This document shows, in pieces, positions 44,601-50,972 of a stretch of DNA of 50,972 nt. The position numbers and the translations under genes are program-made. Positions within the stretch are counted from its first letter, which is position 1. Every line of letters starts with the position of its first letter. This DNA is from Clostridia bacterium. GTDB lineage: Bacteria > Bacillota > Clostridia > UMGS1883. The notes under the pieces are model-generated. The model saw only the letters and a program-made list of their open reading frames with translations, did not search any database and was not told the origin of the DNA. The stretch is from positions 1-50,972 of the forward strand of contig JAFSGW010000095.1 in the NCBI GenBank assembly GCA_017440585.1, in the 5' to 3' direction.

Positions 44601-45801
44601 TATCGATTTAAAGGATACCGACCATGTTGTTACAGACCTTGCCTTTGTTAGAAAGACAGTAAACGGAGGCATCGTTACCTGGGAAAGCGGCAATACAGCT
44701 ATTATTTCCCCCACAGGTGCCCTTACACGCCCCAATGAGGTAACAGATGTAACGGTTACCGCAACGGTGGAATTTTCAAACCAGAGCTTCTCAAAGGAAT
44801 ATAACCTTACGGTTTATCCCAAAGAATCCATAAACGAAAACCTTCTTCTCCGCTATGACTTTTCTTCCTCCGACCTTTATGAAGAGGACGGGCAGAGAAT
44901 GATACGTGATGTGGGTGAAAAGGGCAACGATGCACGCCTTATGGGAACCTCGGGCAAGGTTGAAAACGGCTTCCTTGACCTTAGTGCAAACGGTATGAAA
45001 AATGACCGTGTGCTTGATACAAACAGCTATCTTTTAGCACCTGACGGCATTTTAAATACACTTAGAAGCTACACTTTCATAGGCAGAGTTAAGCTTTCCG
45101 ATGTAAATTCCGACTACCGCCTTTATGATTTTGGCTCAGGTGGCAACAACTCACTTTTAGGCAGGCTCACAGGCAGCCTTTCAGCAGGTATAAAGCTTGA
45201 CGGCGGTACAACACAGTTTGTAACGGCAGATGAAAAGCTTAATGCAAACACCTGGTACACGGTAGCCTTTACCTATGATGCCGTAAGCCACACAACACAA
45301 ATTTACCTTGACGGCAAGTTGGTACAGTCGGGCAAAACAATTGAAACCGAGGCAATTGAGCTTTTAGGCACAAATAAGCGTAACTACATAGGAAGAACAC
45401 AGTGGTGGGACACACACTATGACTACACTGCCCGTGAAAACCCCGACCTTAAGGGTATGATAGACTATGTAGCACTTTACAACACAGCTTTATCTGAAGA
45501 GGAAATTGCACGTCTTTCAAACCCTGCCTCAAATATTGACAAGGTGGAGGTTTCGGGAAACACGGTTAATGTAACCTTTTCAAATGATACACCCTTTCCC
45601 GAAAGCTACACAATTATTGCCTCATTTGAAACAGAAGAAAGCTTTACTGTAAAAACCACAAGCTACGGTCCCCTTGACCCGGGCAAATCCCACACGGTAC
45701 CGGTGGAGTTTTCCTCCCCCGTGGCAAAGGAAGGCTTAAAGGTTTTCCTCTGGAGCAAAAAAGAAAATTTAAGACCCTTGTCTGTTGCATACAAGGGCTA
45801 A
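41653..45801 (+). CDS. Secreted BNR_4 beta-propeller protein, putative polysaccharide lyase (PL24/PL25-like)
   Basis: This encodes 1382 residues with a signal peptide (1-26) and a GGAGGG site 6 nt upstream. Two DNRLRE-type domains (about 30-200 and 287-455) alternate with two MucBP-like repeats (about 204-276 and 460-533). A BNR_4-type beta-propeller (about 538-965) begins GGWNWCLDPRAV and contains VADDHSNPALFILPDHRV (His607) and YSQH (His627), with RGTAWHPTMARF further on. The same layout occurs in ulvan-lyase-type PL24/PL25 proteins, which use His and Tyr in the propeller. An atrophied Ig domain (about 980-1058) and a LamG domain (about 1062-1310) complete it. The substrate is unknown. Its divergence from a rhamnosidase operon suggests a rhamnose- and uronate-containing polymer. 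Confidence 0.82.
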   Translation: MKKVLSLVLILAMLLTFAAPLNVMAASVNASIIVSEDSYTEESDPDNFVGKQNASLITTSNTGGAKPAAANRNVYLKYDLRSYDLSSLTSAKIKLHINTVSNKADRTITVYSVASDWNENTITWNSAPMPDGDAITTYLQKYVKNANKDIWITIDVTAFVKEHYRDEVLSFMLSSDTGATKIDSRETLYSPTLEVTFTSESKTGNVKVKYLNEMDSVISREVLMPSVKEGHYAYPHDIPPVISYQGTDYVFNKEKSVTEITVEENGTNEIILYYDDPMITPEGVYKKIVPVSEDTFAKQTDANAVYNTEEPDVLEVTMNLGASGAAARRDGFIKFDVSDIPYTFITSARLTGYVTSATNPGVRYLRVYPTETATWQEETLTWNNAPSYTGEPICEFAIDSGTTGAWVTVDITEYCRNVSSPFSFRMIADTAATTFATKEGDLFNAMVLDLRYTTDENYSLSTVTVKKVDTSGNEIEESEILTNCLVGDYYYMGTPKQIIDNASGVYIYDKTLSTLHINVTENGENEIVLVYHKQGENMGVSVLAEEGGWNWCLDPRAVRDVDEESGSDKTYVSYIDNRGNIKITQYDNINESYKQVYVREGFVADDHSNPALFILPDHRVMVIYSQHTEEERFYYRISENPNDASSFGEEKVVSTEGFGTVTYPTPFYMASNPDSFYLFWRGTAWHPTMARFSLPDENDEIAFEVEPTMVIDARVSESETNKRPYAKYTSDGEDKIYISYTYAHPDTMETNTLYCSYIDTMDLTLHSLTGEVLTNILDTPFKITNTETDPTFVVNRTEAVRNWNWEVELTEDNRPVVLYVGISQDKRSHLYYHAEWMGSDWRITYIDDGGKWFHDNTKGAEKCYSGGLCLDHNNTNVVYASIPQEGIYGTFYEIYRYVLENGEVISKTPVTQNSPENNFRPYVVEGSYEGDSVYLVWLSGEYYYWANKKDFLPSNGAVKYGYTNRVKTWSTLTGYDPASDFESIDLKDTDHVVTDLAFVRKTVNGGIVTWESGNTAIISPTGALTRPNEVTDVTVTATVEFSNQSFSKEYNLTVYPKESINENLLLRYDFSSSDLYEEDGQRMIRDVGEKGNDARLMGTSGKVENGFLDLSANGMKNDRVLDTNSYLLAPDGILNTLRSYTFIGRVKLSDVNSDYRLYDFGSGGNNSLLGRLTGSLSAGIKLDGGTTQFVTADEKLNANTWYTVAFTYDAVSHTTQIYLDGKLVQSGKTIETEAIELLGTNKRNYIGRTQWWDTHYDYTARENPDLKGMIDYVALYNTALSEEEIARLSNPASNIDKVEVSGNTVNVTFSNDTPFPESYTIIASFETEESFTVKTTSYGPLDPGKSHTVPVEFSSPVAKEGLKVFLWSKKENLRPLSVAYKG

Positions 45802-45802
45802 C

Positions 45803-45838
45803 AAAAAAACACCTCAGCATATGCTGAGGTGTTTTTTT
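45803..45838. terminator. Perfect 18-bp bidirectional terminator
   Basis: The palindrome 45803-45820/45821-45838 has A and T runs at its ends. It sits between the convergent BNR_4 and transporter genes and can end both. Confidence 0.93.
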
Positions 45839-45847
45839 TGTTTAGTT

Positions 45848-47134
45848 TTATCTTACAAACAAAATAATGAACTGGCTTATAAGAACAACCGCAATAAGTG
45901 CCACGGGGTATGTTGCCGCATAAGAGGATGCAACGTCATCTGTTTCTGCAACGTTAATAAGCGTACCCAGTGCAGGAGTGGATGTCATACCGCCTGTAAG
46001 AGAGCCAAGGTTGTTGAGAAGACAAAGCTTCAGAATATACTTAGCAAAGAAGAAGCCGATAATCATGGGAAGCACAGTCATAATTACGCCATAGATGAAG
46101 TAAACGGGCTGTACAATGCTGAGGAAGCCGTTACCGCCTGCGATACCTGCACCTACAAGGAACAAAATAAGACCCAGCTCCTTAAATATAGCAAGTGTCT
46201 TACCCTCGGGCATAACGCTTACCTTTCCGATTTTACCGAAATGGCCGAAAATGAGACCGGTGAGAAGGCAACCGCCTGTTGTTGTAAGAGAGAAGCATGT
46301 TCCGGAGAAGCCTGCCCCACTCATGGGTATCTTGATATTACCGATAATGGTACCAACGATAGCCGCTAAAGCAAAGGCTGCAAAACCAAGATGGTCAAAA
46401 TGAATAAGTCCGCCTTCAGCCTTCTTTACAGCCTCTTCTTCGCCTGCTGTAAGAAGCTTTCTTTCTTCTGCCATGTTTGCACGCATGAGCTTGGGCACAA
46501 TCTGTACAAAGAGCACAACGCCGATAACGCCGAATATGTAGCTGATAGCATGACCTGTTGTAACAAGGTCCTCAAGATGGTCAGCCATTGCAGTATCTGT
46601 TGCAATGGAAGCCGCTGTCTGCTTAGCTGCAGAAAATGCAGGGGTAGATGTAAGAGAGCCTGACAAAAGACCTATTACCATACATGTAAGCTCGCTGCCT
46701 GTAAGTCCGCCGATTTTGTTACCGATAAAGATACACAGAAGAGCAGAAAGACCGCCTGCAAGAATAATAACAAGACCCATCATAACGTAGCTCTTAAAGT
46801 TTTTCTTAAGATTACCGAAAAACTTGGGGCCCGCAATAAAACCAACGCTGGTTACAAAAAGGATAAGACCTAAATTTTCAACTGTTTTAAGAAGAGTTTT
46901 TGCGATTGACTCGCTTCCGAAAACCTGTGTGAGCAAGGGGAAGCATGCACAACCGAACACAAGTGCCATGATGAATACGCCCGCATCGCCTAAGGAAACA
47001 CCCTTAATTGTAATGCGTCCAAGCATAAAGCCTACTGCAATAACAGCAAAAATTGAAAACATTAAAAATCCGATGCTGTTAACAGAAAATAAACCGCTGA
47101 AAAGCTTTACGCCGCTTTCTGTAATAGAAACCAT
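45848..47134 (-). CDS. AspT/YidE/YbjL-family membrane antiporter
   Basis: This encodes about 428 residues. The start is uncertain: ATG 47134, ATG 47143 and GTG 47158 are possible, and I chose 47134 because AGAAAGG lies 11 nt upstream. The protein has two homologous membrane halves. Each contains the aspartate:alanine exchanger signature, GSLTSTPAFSAA in the first and GGMTSTPALG in the second. About ten hydrophobic segments flank a cytoplasmic loop (EERKLLTAGEEEAVKKAEGG). The RCK_C/TrkA_C domains of longer YidE/YbjL proteins are absent. The family exchanges amino acids or small acids; the substrate here is unknown. It has its own full-consensus promoter and a terminator. Confidence 0.85.
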   Translation of the reverse strand: MVSITESGVKLFSGLFSVNSIGFLMFSIFAVIAVGFMLGRITIKGVSLGDAGVFIMALVFGCACFPLLTQVFGSESIAKTLLKTVENLGLILFVTSVGFIAGPKFFGNLKKNFKSYVMMGLVIILAGGLSALLCIFIGNKIGGLTGSELTCMVIGLLSGSLTSTPAFSAAKQTAASIATDTAMADHLEDLVTTGHAISYIFGVIGVVLFVQIVPKLMRANMAEERKLLTAGEEEAVKKAEGGLIHFDHLGFAAFALAAIVGTIIGNIKIPMSGAGFSGTCFSLTTTGGCLLTGLIFGHFGKIGKVSVMPEGKTLAIFKELGLILFLVGAGIAGGNGFLSIVQPVYFIYGVIMTVLPMIIGFFFAKYILKLCLLNNLGSLTGGMTSTPALGTLINVAETDDVASSYAATYPVALIAVVLISQFIILFVR

Positions 47135-47195
47135 AATCTCCATAACCTTTCTGCTCACATATTTTGTTAATCTGCCGTGAGCTGACAGCTTATAT

Positions 47196-47224
47196 ATTAT
47201 AAATTAATTACACAAATTTGTCAA
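47196..47224 (-). promoter_or_regulatory. Full-consensus promoter of the antiporter gene
   Basis: On the - strand TTGACA (47219-47224), a 17-base spacer and TATAAT (47196-47201) match the sigma-A consensus exactly. They lie about 60 bases upstream of the antiporter start. Confidence 0.88.
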
Positions 47225-47243
47225 TCCAAATCGAGTGGTCTTT

Positions 47244-47283
47244 ACCGCTTCTTTTTTGTGTAATATCACAAAAGAGAAGCGGT
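47244..47283. repeat. 17-bp inverted repeat upstream of the antiporter promoter
   Basis: Arms 47244-47260 and 47267-47283 pair with one mismatch around a 6-base loop. This hairpin stands between the antiporter promoter and the terminator of the next operon. It could be an extra terminator or an operator-like site. Confidence 0.5.
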
Positions 47284-47305
47284 AAAAACAGCCCGGACCG
47301 CTAAA

Positions 47306-47344
47306 AAAGGGACAGTGAAAAGCATTACTTTTCACTGTCCCTTT
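47306..47344 (-). terminator. Perfect 17-bp terminator of the stalk-domain/HtrA operon
   Basis: A 17-bp perfect stem (47306-47322/47328-47344, loop CATTA) follows the stop codon at 47348 directly. Its A/T ends let it act in both directions. Confidence 0.93.
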
Positions 47345-47347
47345 AAA

Positions 47348-49258
47348 TTATTCGGTAAATTCAAATGTGCTTATCATGTCGAACACTTCAGTTCCCGTGA
47401 TGGAATTTGCAGTTTCTTCGGGTTCTATAAGCTCAAACACAACAAGTCTTGTTCTGCGCTTGATTACATAAGCTGTGTAGTAGTGCACCTTGCCCTCATC
47501 GTTGGGATCTGTTTTAATAACAAACTTGTAGAAGCCGTTGCCACCTGCTGTGCCCTCTGTTATTCCTTCAACCTTCTTACCCTTCTTGAGCTGTTCGCCG
47601 TACCAGTTGTCAACAACCTCGTCAAGCTCCTTTGTTGTAATTGTGGGTATGTCGGAAACGGTAAGTGTGAGCACTGCACCCGTGTAGTTGTTTGAGAAAA
47701 CAGAAACCTTTGTTTCACTGGAGGTGCTGCTACCTTTAAGAGCTTCCTCCCAGGCTGTGTTCATTTCCATCTTCCAGTTGTCAACCTCTACCGTGTAGGG
47801 GTCATATTCCCTGCCTGTACGAAGGAAGGTACCAACCTTTTCACTGTCAAGCTCTTCACACTTAAGGGTTGCCATAACCTTCTGGAACACACTGCTGTCC
47901 ATTACGGGGTGTGTAACTGTTACATTGTAAATGTAATCGCCCTTTTCAAAGAATACGTCACACATCTGATAGTCGCCGCCTGCAAGCCCCTGTGTTTTGA
48001 AAATATAGTAATAGGGATTATCGCCTGTGGGGTTCTGTGTGTAGTCAATAATTTCGCTTGTAACTGTAACGTCGGGGTTGTAGTAATTTTCATGGAATGC
48101 CTTATCCTGCTGAGCGTAAATACGGCTGGAGTTATCCTCTGTTTTGGAATACACACCAACTGTAACCTCTGTGCAGTCGCCCTTTTTGCCCGACTTAAGC
48201 CACAGCACGTTTAAAACGTCTGCCTGAGCATCCACCATTGTGGCAGGCACCTTGAAGGAAATCTTCAGCTCATCGTCTTCAATAAGTCTGTAGCCGTCCT
48301 CTTCCACGTTGGAGAGGTCATGTGTCTGTCCGTCGTCTGTGAACTTTGCTGTAAAGGAGTCAACAATGGTTGTTACAGCCGTAATCTGTTCATCGCCGTT
48401 TTCTGCAGTTACACAAACATGGAATGCCATATTGTCGCGGTAAACTGCATAAAAGTCCATGTAGTCTTCCTTGTCTCTGCCTGTTAAGCGGAAGCTGTCG
48501 TTACCGTCTGCATCCTTGCCCTTCTTATCCTGAGAAAGAGTAAATACCTGCTTCATGTCGTTCTTGAGGTTTCTGTAATACTCGTTGTATTCCATTTCCT
48601 CATAGTCTTCCAGATCGTATATGTTAATGGAAAGAACAAGGTCGTTTTCGCCTTCAAAAAGGGTATGTCCGCCGTCAAGGTGACGATCTGTCATCATCAA
48701 TGAGGAGGGTGTCATCATGGACCAGTTCCAGTAGCTGTCGCCTATTTTAGGCAAATCTGTAGAGGAGGAAATTGTGTCGCCGTCGCCTGTTTTTTCCTTC
48801 ACAACAGTAATTGCCGCTGTGGCGTTATCGTAGCCCACAGTTGCACCGAAGGTTTCCGAAATAAAGCGGAGGGGAACCATTGTTACACCGTTGGGGCTTA
48901 AAACGGGTGCCTCGGGCAATGTTTCTGTATGGTCGTTAACCTTTGCATTAAGGTTGCCTATCTGAAGCGTAATATTAACGTCGGGATATTCAAGAATAAT
49001 TTCCTTTGTTTCGTTAACCCAGGTAACGCGGGCTCCAAAAGCTTCTGTAATAACTCTTAAAGGTACAAGTGTTGTGCCTGCACCTGCAATGTAGGGTGTT
49101 TCAACCGCCGTTGCAACACCGTTTATCATAAGGGTGGAGTCCCCTACCTTAAAGCTTATCTCAACCTTTTCGGGAACTGCATTTTCTTCAGCTGCGGCAA
49201 TTGTCACCATGCCCATAAGCATTACAGCAGCAAGAATAAGGCTTAAAAATCTTTTCAT
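47348..49258 (-). CDS. Secreted protein with N-terminal copper-amine-oxidase-N stalk domains, function unknown
   Basis: This encodes 636 residues. ATG 49258 is preferred over ATG 49264 because the GGAG site is 7 nt away from the former. After a signal peptide (about 1-24) come two stalk-like repeats (about 35-155) with TTLVPLRVITEAFGARVTW and TMVPLRFISETFGATVGYD, the Cu_amine_oxidN signature used as a cell-wall or surface stalk in Clostridia. The rest (about 170-636) contains probably three related beta-alpha modules (SLMMTDRHLDGG, LKISFKVPATMVDAQAD, WKMEMNTAWEEALKG). I do not recognise an enzyme motif. It is second in an operon with the HtrA-like protease, which carries the same stalk domain. 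Confidence 0.82.
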   Translation of the reverse strand: MKRFLSLILAAVMLMGMVTIAAAEENAVPEKVEISFKVGDSTLMINGVATAVETPYIAGAGTTLVPLRVITEAFGARVTWVNETKEIILEYPDVNITLQIGNLNAKVNDHTETLPEAPVLSPNGVTMVPLRFISETFGATVGYDNATAAITVVKEKTGDGDTISSSTDLPKIGDSYWNWSMMTPSSLMMTDRHLDGGHTLFEGENDLVLSINIYDLEDYEEMEYNEYYRNLKNDMKQVFTLSQDKKGKDADGNDSFRLTGRDKEDYMDFYAVYRDNMAFHVCVTAENGDEQITAVTTIVDSFTAKFTDDGQTHDLSNVEEDGYRLIEDDELKISFKVPATMVDAQADVLNVLWLKSGKKGDCTEVTVGVYSKTEDNSSRIYAQQDKAFHENYYNPDVTVTSEIIDYTQNPTGDNPYYYIFKTQGLAGGDYQMCDVFFEKGDYIYNVTVTHPVMDSSVFQKVMATLKCEELDSEKVGTFLRTGREYDPYTVEVDNWKMEMNTAWEEALKGSSTSSETKVSVFSNNYTGAVLTLTVSDIPTITTKELDEVVDNWYGEQLKKGKKVEGITEGTAGGNGFYKFVIKTDPNDEGKVHYYTAYVIKRRTRLVVFELIEPEETANSITGTEVFDMISTFEFTE

Positions 49259-49271
49259 GTTCATTCTCCTT

Positions 49272-50390
49272 TTAGTTAGTTTTTATTTCTGCAACATTTG
49301 CTACACCTGCACGGGTATAGTTAAGTGTTACGCTTTCGCCGTTAAAGCTCTTTTTTATTGCCTCGTTATAGTCGGCAACGGAATGCACCTCGTAGCCATT
49401 CACATGAGTGATAACGTCACCGGGCATTATGCTTGCATTTTTGCTCATAGTAACGCTAAGCCCCTTTTTAGTGGGCACACCAATCTTGGACTCCCAGGAT
49501 TCCGTAAAGGAAATGCCCGTGTCGGGTCTTAAAACCCTGCCGTACTTTTCAAAGCTTGAAAGCACATAGTTTATGGTGTCAACAGGTATTGAAAAGCTCA
49601 TGCCTTCAACGCCTACGCCCGAATATTTCATGGAATTTATGCCCACAAGCTCGCCCTTTAAGTTAACCAACGGGCCACCGCTGTTACCGCCGTTTATGGC
49701 AACGTCCGACTGTGTGAAAAGGTAGTGCTCGCCAATGTTTACCCCCACACCCGACACAATGCCCTTTGAGGCAGAGTTCATATGGTTAACGTAAAGAGGT
49801 GTGCCTATTGCAATAACCGTCTGCCCAACAACAAGGCTGTGCTCGGGAGCAAAGGTTATGGGCTTAAGACCAAGCTTATTTATTTTCACAACAGCAAGGT
49901 CACTTGTTTCGTCAATATACTGCACGCTTCCGCTGTAGGAATCGCCGTTTGAAAAAATAACCGTAATCTGGCTTATGTCCTTCACAACATGGGCATTTGT
50001 AAGTATTGTTCCGTTGCTTTTTATAACAACGCCCGTGCCGTGGGCATAAAGCTCATTATAATTCTGTGCATCCTTGGAAATAGCAGCCGATTTATAGGTG
50101 CCAACAATGGCAACAACGCTCTCGGAGGTGGAAGCGACTGTATTTATAACAGCACTCTCCTCCTTCTGCTCAACAAAAGCACTTCTTGAGGTGTTATCCC
50201 ATGCTACCTCTGCACCCATGGATTCACTCACCGCACGAAGGGGCACATACACACGGTCGTTTATTATATATGCCTCAGAATCAAGCATCTGTCCGTTAAC
50301 GTAAACCTTTGCCCCGTCACTTGCACCTGCAGGTATGCTCATCATGCATAAAGCCGCCATGCAGACCGGCAAAAATCTCTTAATTTTCAT
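49272..50390 (-). CDS. HtrA/DegP-like serine protease with stalk and PDZ domains
   Basis: This encodes 372 residues with a signal peptide (about 1-23). A stalk domain (28-75, VYVPLRAVSESMGAEVAWD) precedes a trypsin-like protease with His134 (TNAHVV), Asp164 (SDLAVV) and Ser237 (GGNSGGP). A PDZ domain (about 290-370, MPGDVITHVNGYEV) closes the protein. HtrA proteases degrade or refold damaged exported proteins. The short N-terminal region and stalk differ from membrane-anchored HtrA of Bacillus. It is first in an operon, 13 nt before the stalk-domain protein, behind a good promoter. Confidence 0.93.
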   Translation of the reverse strand: MKIKRFLPVCMAALCMMSIPAGASDGAKVYVNGQMLDSEAYIINDRVYVPLRAVSESMGAEVAWDNTSRSAFVEQKEESAVINTVASTSESVVAIVGTYKSAAISKDAQNYNELYAHGTGVVIKSNGTILTNAHVVKDISQITVIFSNGDSYSGSVQYIDETSDLAVVKINKLGLKPITFAPEHSLVVGQTVIAIGTPLYVNHMNSASKGIVSGVGVNIGEHYLFTQSDVAINGGNSGGPLVNLKGELVGINSMKYSGVGVEGMSFSIPVDTINYVLSSFEKYGRVLRPDTGISFTESWESKIGVPTKKGLSVTMSKNASIMPGDVITHVNGYEVHSVADYNEAIKKSFNGESVTLNYTRAGVANVAEIKTN

Positions 50391-50416
50391 TTCATCACCT
50401 TTTAGCCTTTTTTAAT

Positions 50417-50445
50417 ATTGTATAATTTTTATATGTATAAGTCAA
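50417..50445 (-). promoter_or_regulatory. Promoter of the protease operon
   Basis: On the - strand TTGACT (50440-50445), a 17-base spacer and TACAAT (50417-50422) precede the protease start at 50390 by about 27 bases. Confidence 0.75.
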
Positions 50446-50468
50446 GCAATTGGCATATATAACCGCTT

Positions 50469-50972
50469 TTACTGCATAAATTTACGTAAAATAAGCATGG
50501 CTACGGTAAGCACAATCACGAACATGAAATTATACAAAGAAAACTTAATTATATATTCCCGTGTTTTGCCCTTGTTACGCTTTGTATATTCCCTTAAGGT
50601 AATCAGACTTGCCAATGAAGCGATAAGGGTGCCTGCACCGCCTATATTAACGCCCCACAAAAGCTCACGGTAGTTATCTGTAAACTGGCTTAAAAGTATT
50701 GCAGAGGGCACGTTACTTATCACCTGGCAGGAAAGTGTGCTGAACAGGAGTGTGTTCTTTTCAAGTAAAAAGCCGAAAAACTCTCTCACTGCATCTATTC
50801 TTCCCATATTGCCTGCAAAAATAAAAAAGAAAACAAATGTGAGAAGTAGTGGATAATCCACCTTTTTAAGGGCATACTTATCCATGAAGAATATGCTTAC
50901 TGCAATAATGAGTGCACCCCATGTATAGGGCACGGAGCGGAAAACCATCATAATGGAAAGGGCAAAAAGAAC
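50469..50972 (-). CDS. ArsB/NhaD-type (ion transporter superfamily) permease, C-terminal part
   Basis: The last 167 residues are present, and the frame stays open to the window edge, so the gene is cut by the boundary. Several hydrophobic segments are visible, together with FFIFAGNMGRIDAV, SCQVISNVPSAILLSQFT and GVNIGGAGTLIASLASLI. These are typical of the second half of ArsB/NhaD/CitMHS-type transporters, which move anions or exchange sodium for protons. The substrate cannot be read from this fragment. Confidence 0.8.
   Translation of the reverse strand, partial: VLFALSIMMVFRSVPYTWGALIIAVSIFFMDKYALKKVDYPLLLTFVFFFIFAGNMGRIDAVREFFGFLLEKNTLLFSTLSCQVISNVPSAILLSQFTDNYRELLWGVNIGGAGTLIASLASLITLREYTKRNKGKTREYIIKFSLYNFMFVIVLTVAMLILRKFMQ

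Overview
The window looks like a chromosomal segment of a low-to-mid GC Gram-positive anaerobe, most likely an uncultured gut or rumen member of the Clostridia. This is inferred from strong GGAGG ribosome sites, consensus sigma-A promoters, intrinsic terminators, a lipobox solute-binding protein, secreted multidomain enzymes with bacterial Ig, LamG and carbohydrate-binding modules, and copper-amine-oxidase-N stalk domains. I saw no rRNA, tRNA, CRISPR array or transposase gene, and species cannot be read from the sequence.

Layout. 1-262: hairpin array of small palindromes separated by an invariant 7-base linker. 263-6367: a 2034-residue exported surface protein with two beta-helix-like regions and a C-terminal Hint (hedgehog/intein-like) domain. 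6368-7129: gene-free stretch rich in inverted repeats. 7061-7647: RelB-type antitoxin and YoeB-type toxin behind a consensus promoter and candidate operator. 7700-7918: structured intergenic DNA. 7932-16588: leftward operon of lipoprotein solute-binding protein, CE12-type esterase and pectate lyase. 16763-20404: secreted metallophosphoesterase with carbohydrate-binding-like modules. 20527-26373: GH115 glucuronidase, AraC-type regulator and GH31 glycosidase. 26417-34899: two-gene leftward operon of a GH16 enzyme with two F5/8C-like modules and a 1774-residue protein with a PI-PLC-like domain. 35018-37220: metY-metF. 37292-41535: GH78-GH35 operon. 41653-45801: BNR_4-type putative polysaccharide lyase, divergent from GH78. 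45848-47134: AspT/YidE-type transporter. 47348-50390: stalk-domain protein and HtrA-like protease. 50469-edge: C-terminal part of an ArsB/NhaD-type permease.

How it fits together. Most of the window behaves like a Gram-positive polysaccharide utilisation region aimed at pectin, rhamnogalacturonan and decorated xylan. Secreted lyases, an esterase and a GH16 enzyme open the polymer outside the cell, and a lipoprotein captures the products. The cytoplasmic GH115, GH31, GH78 and GH35 enzymes, none of which has a signal peptide, trim side chains after import. No sugar ABC permease genes are in the window, so uptake partners must be elsewhere. metY-metF, the amino-acid exchanger and the HtrA pair are housekeeping or envelope functions.

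The most unusual features are the Hint-terminated surface protein, a roughly 250-residue module shared by that protein and the PI-PLC-like protein, the linker-separated hairpin array, and the PI-PLC and BNR_4 catalytic domains embedded in carbohydrate-binding architectures.
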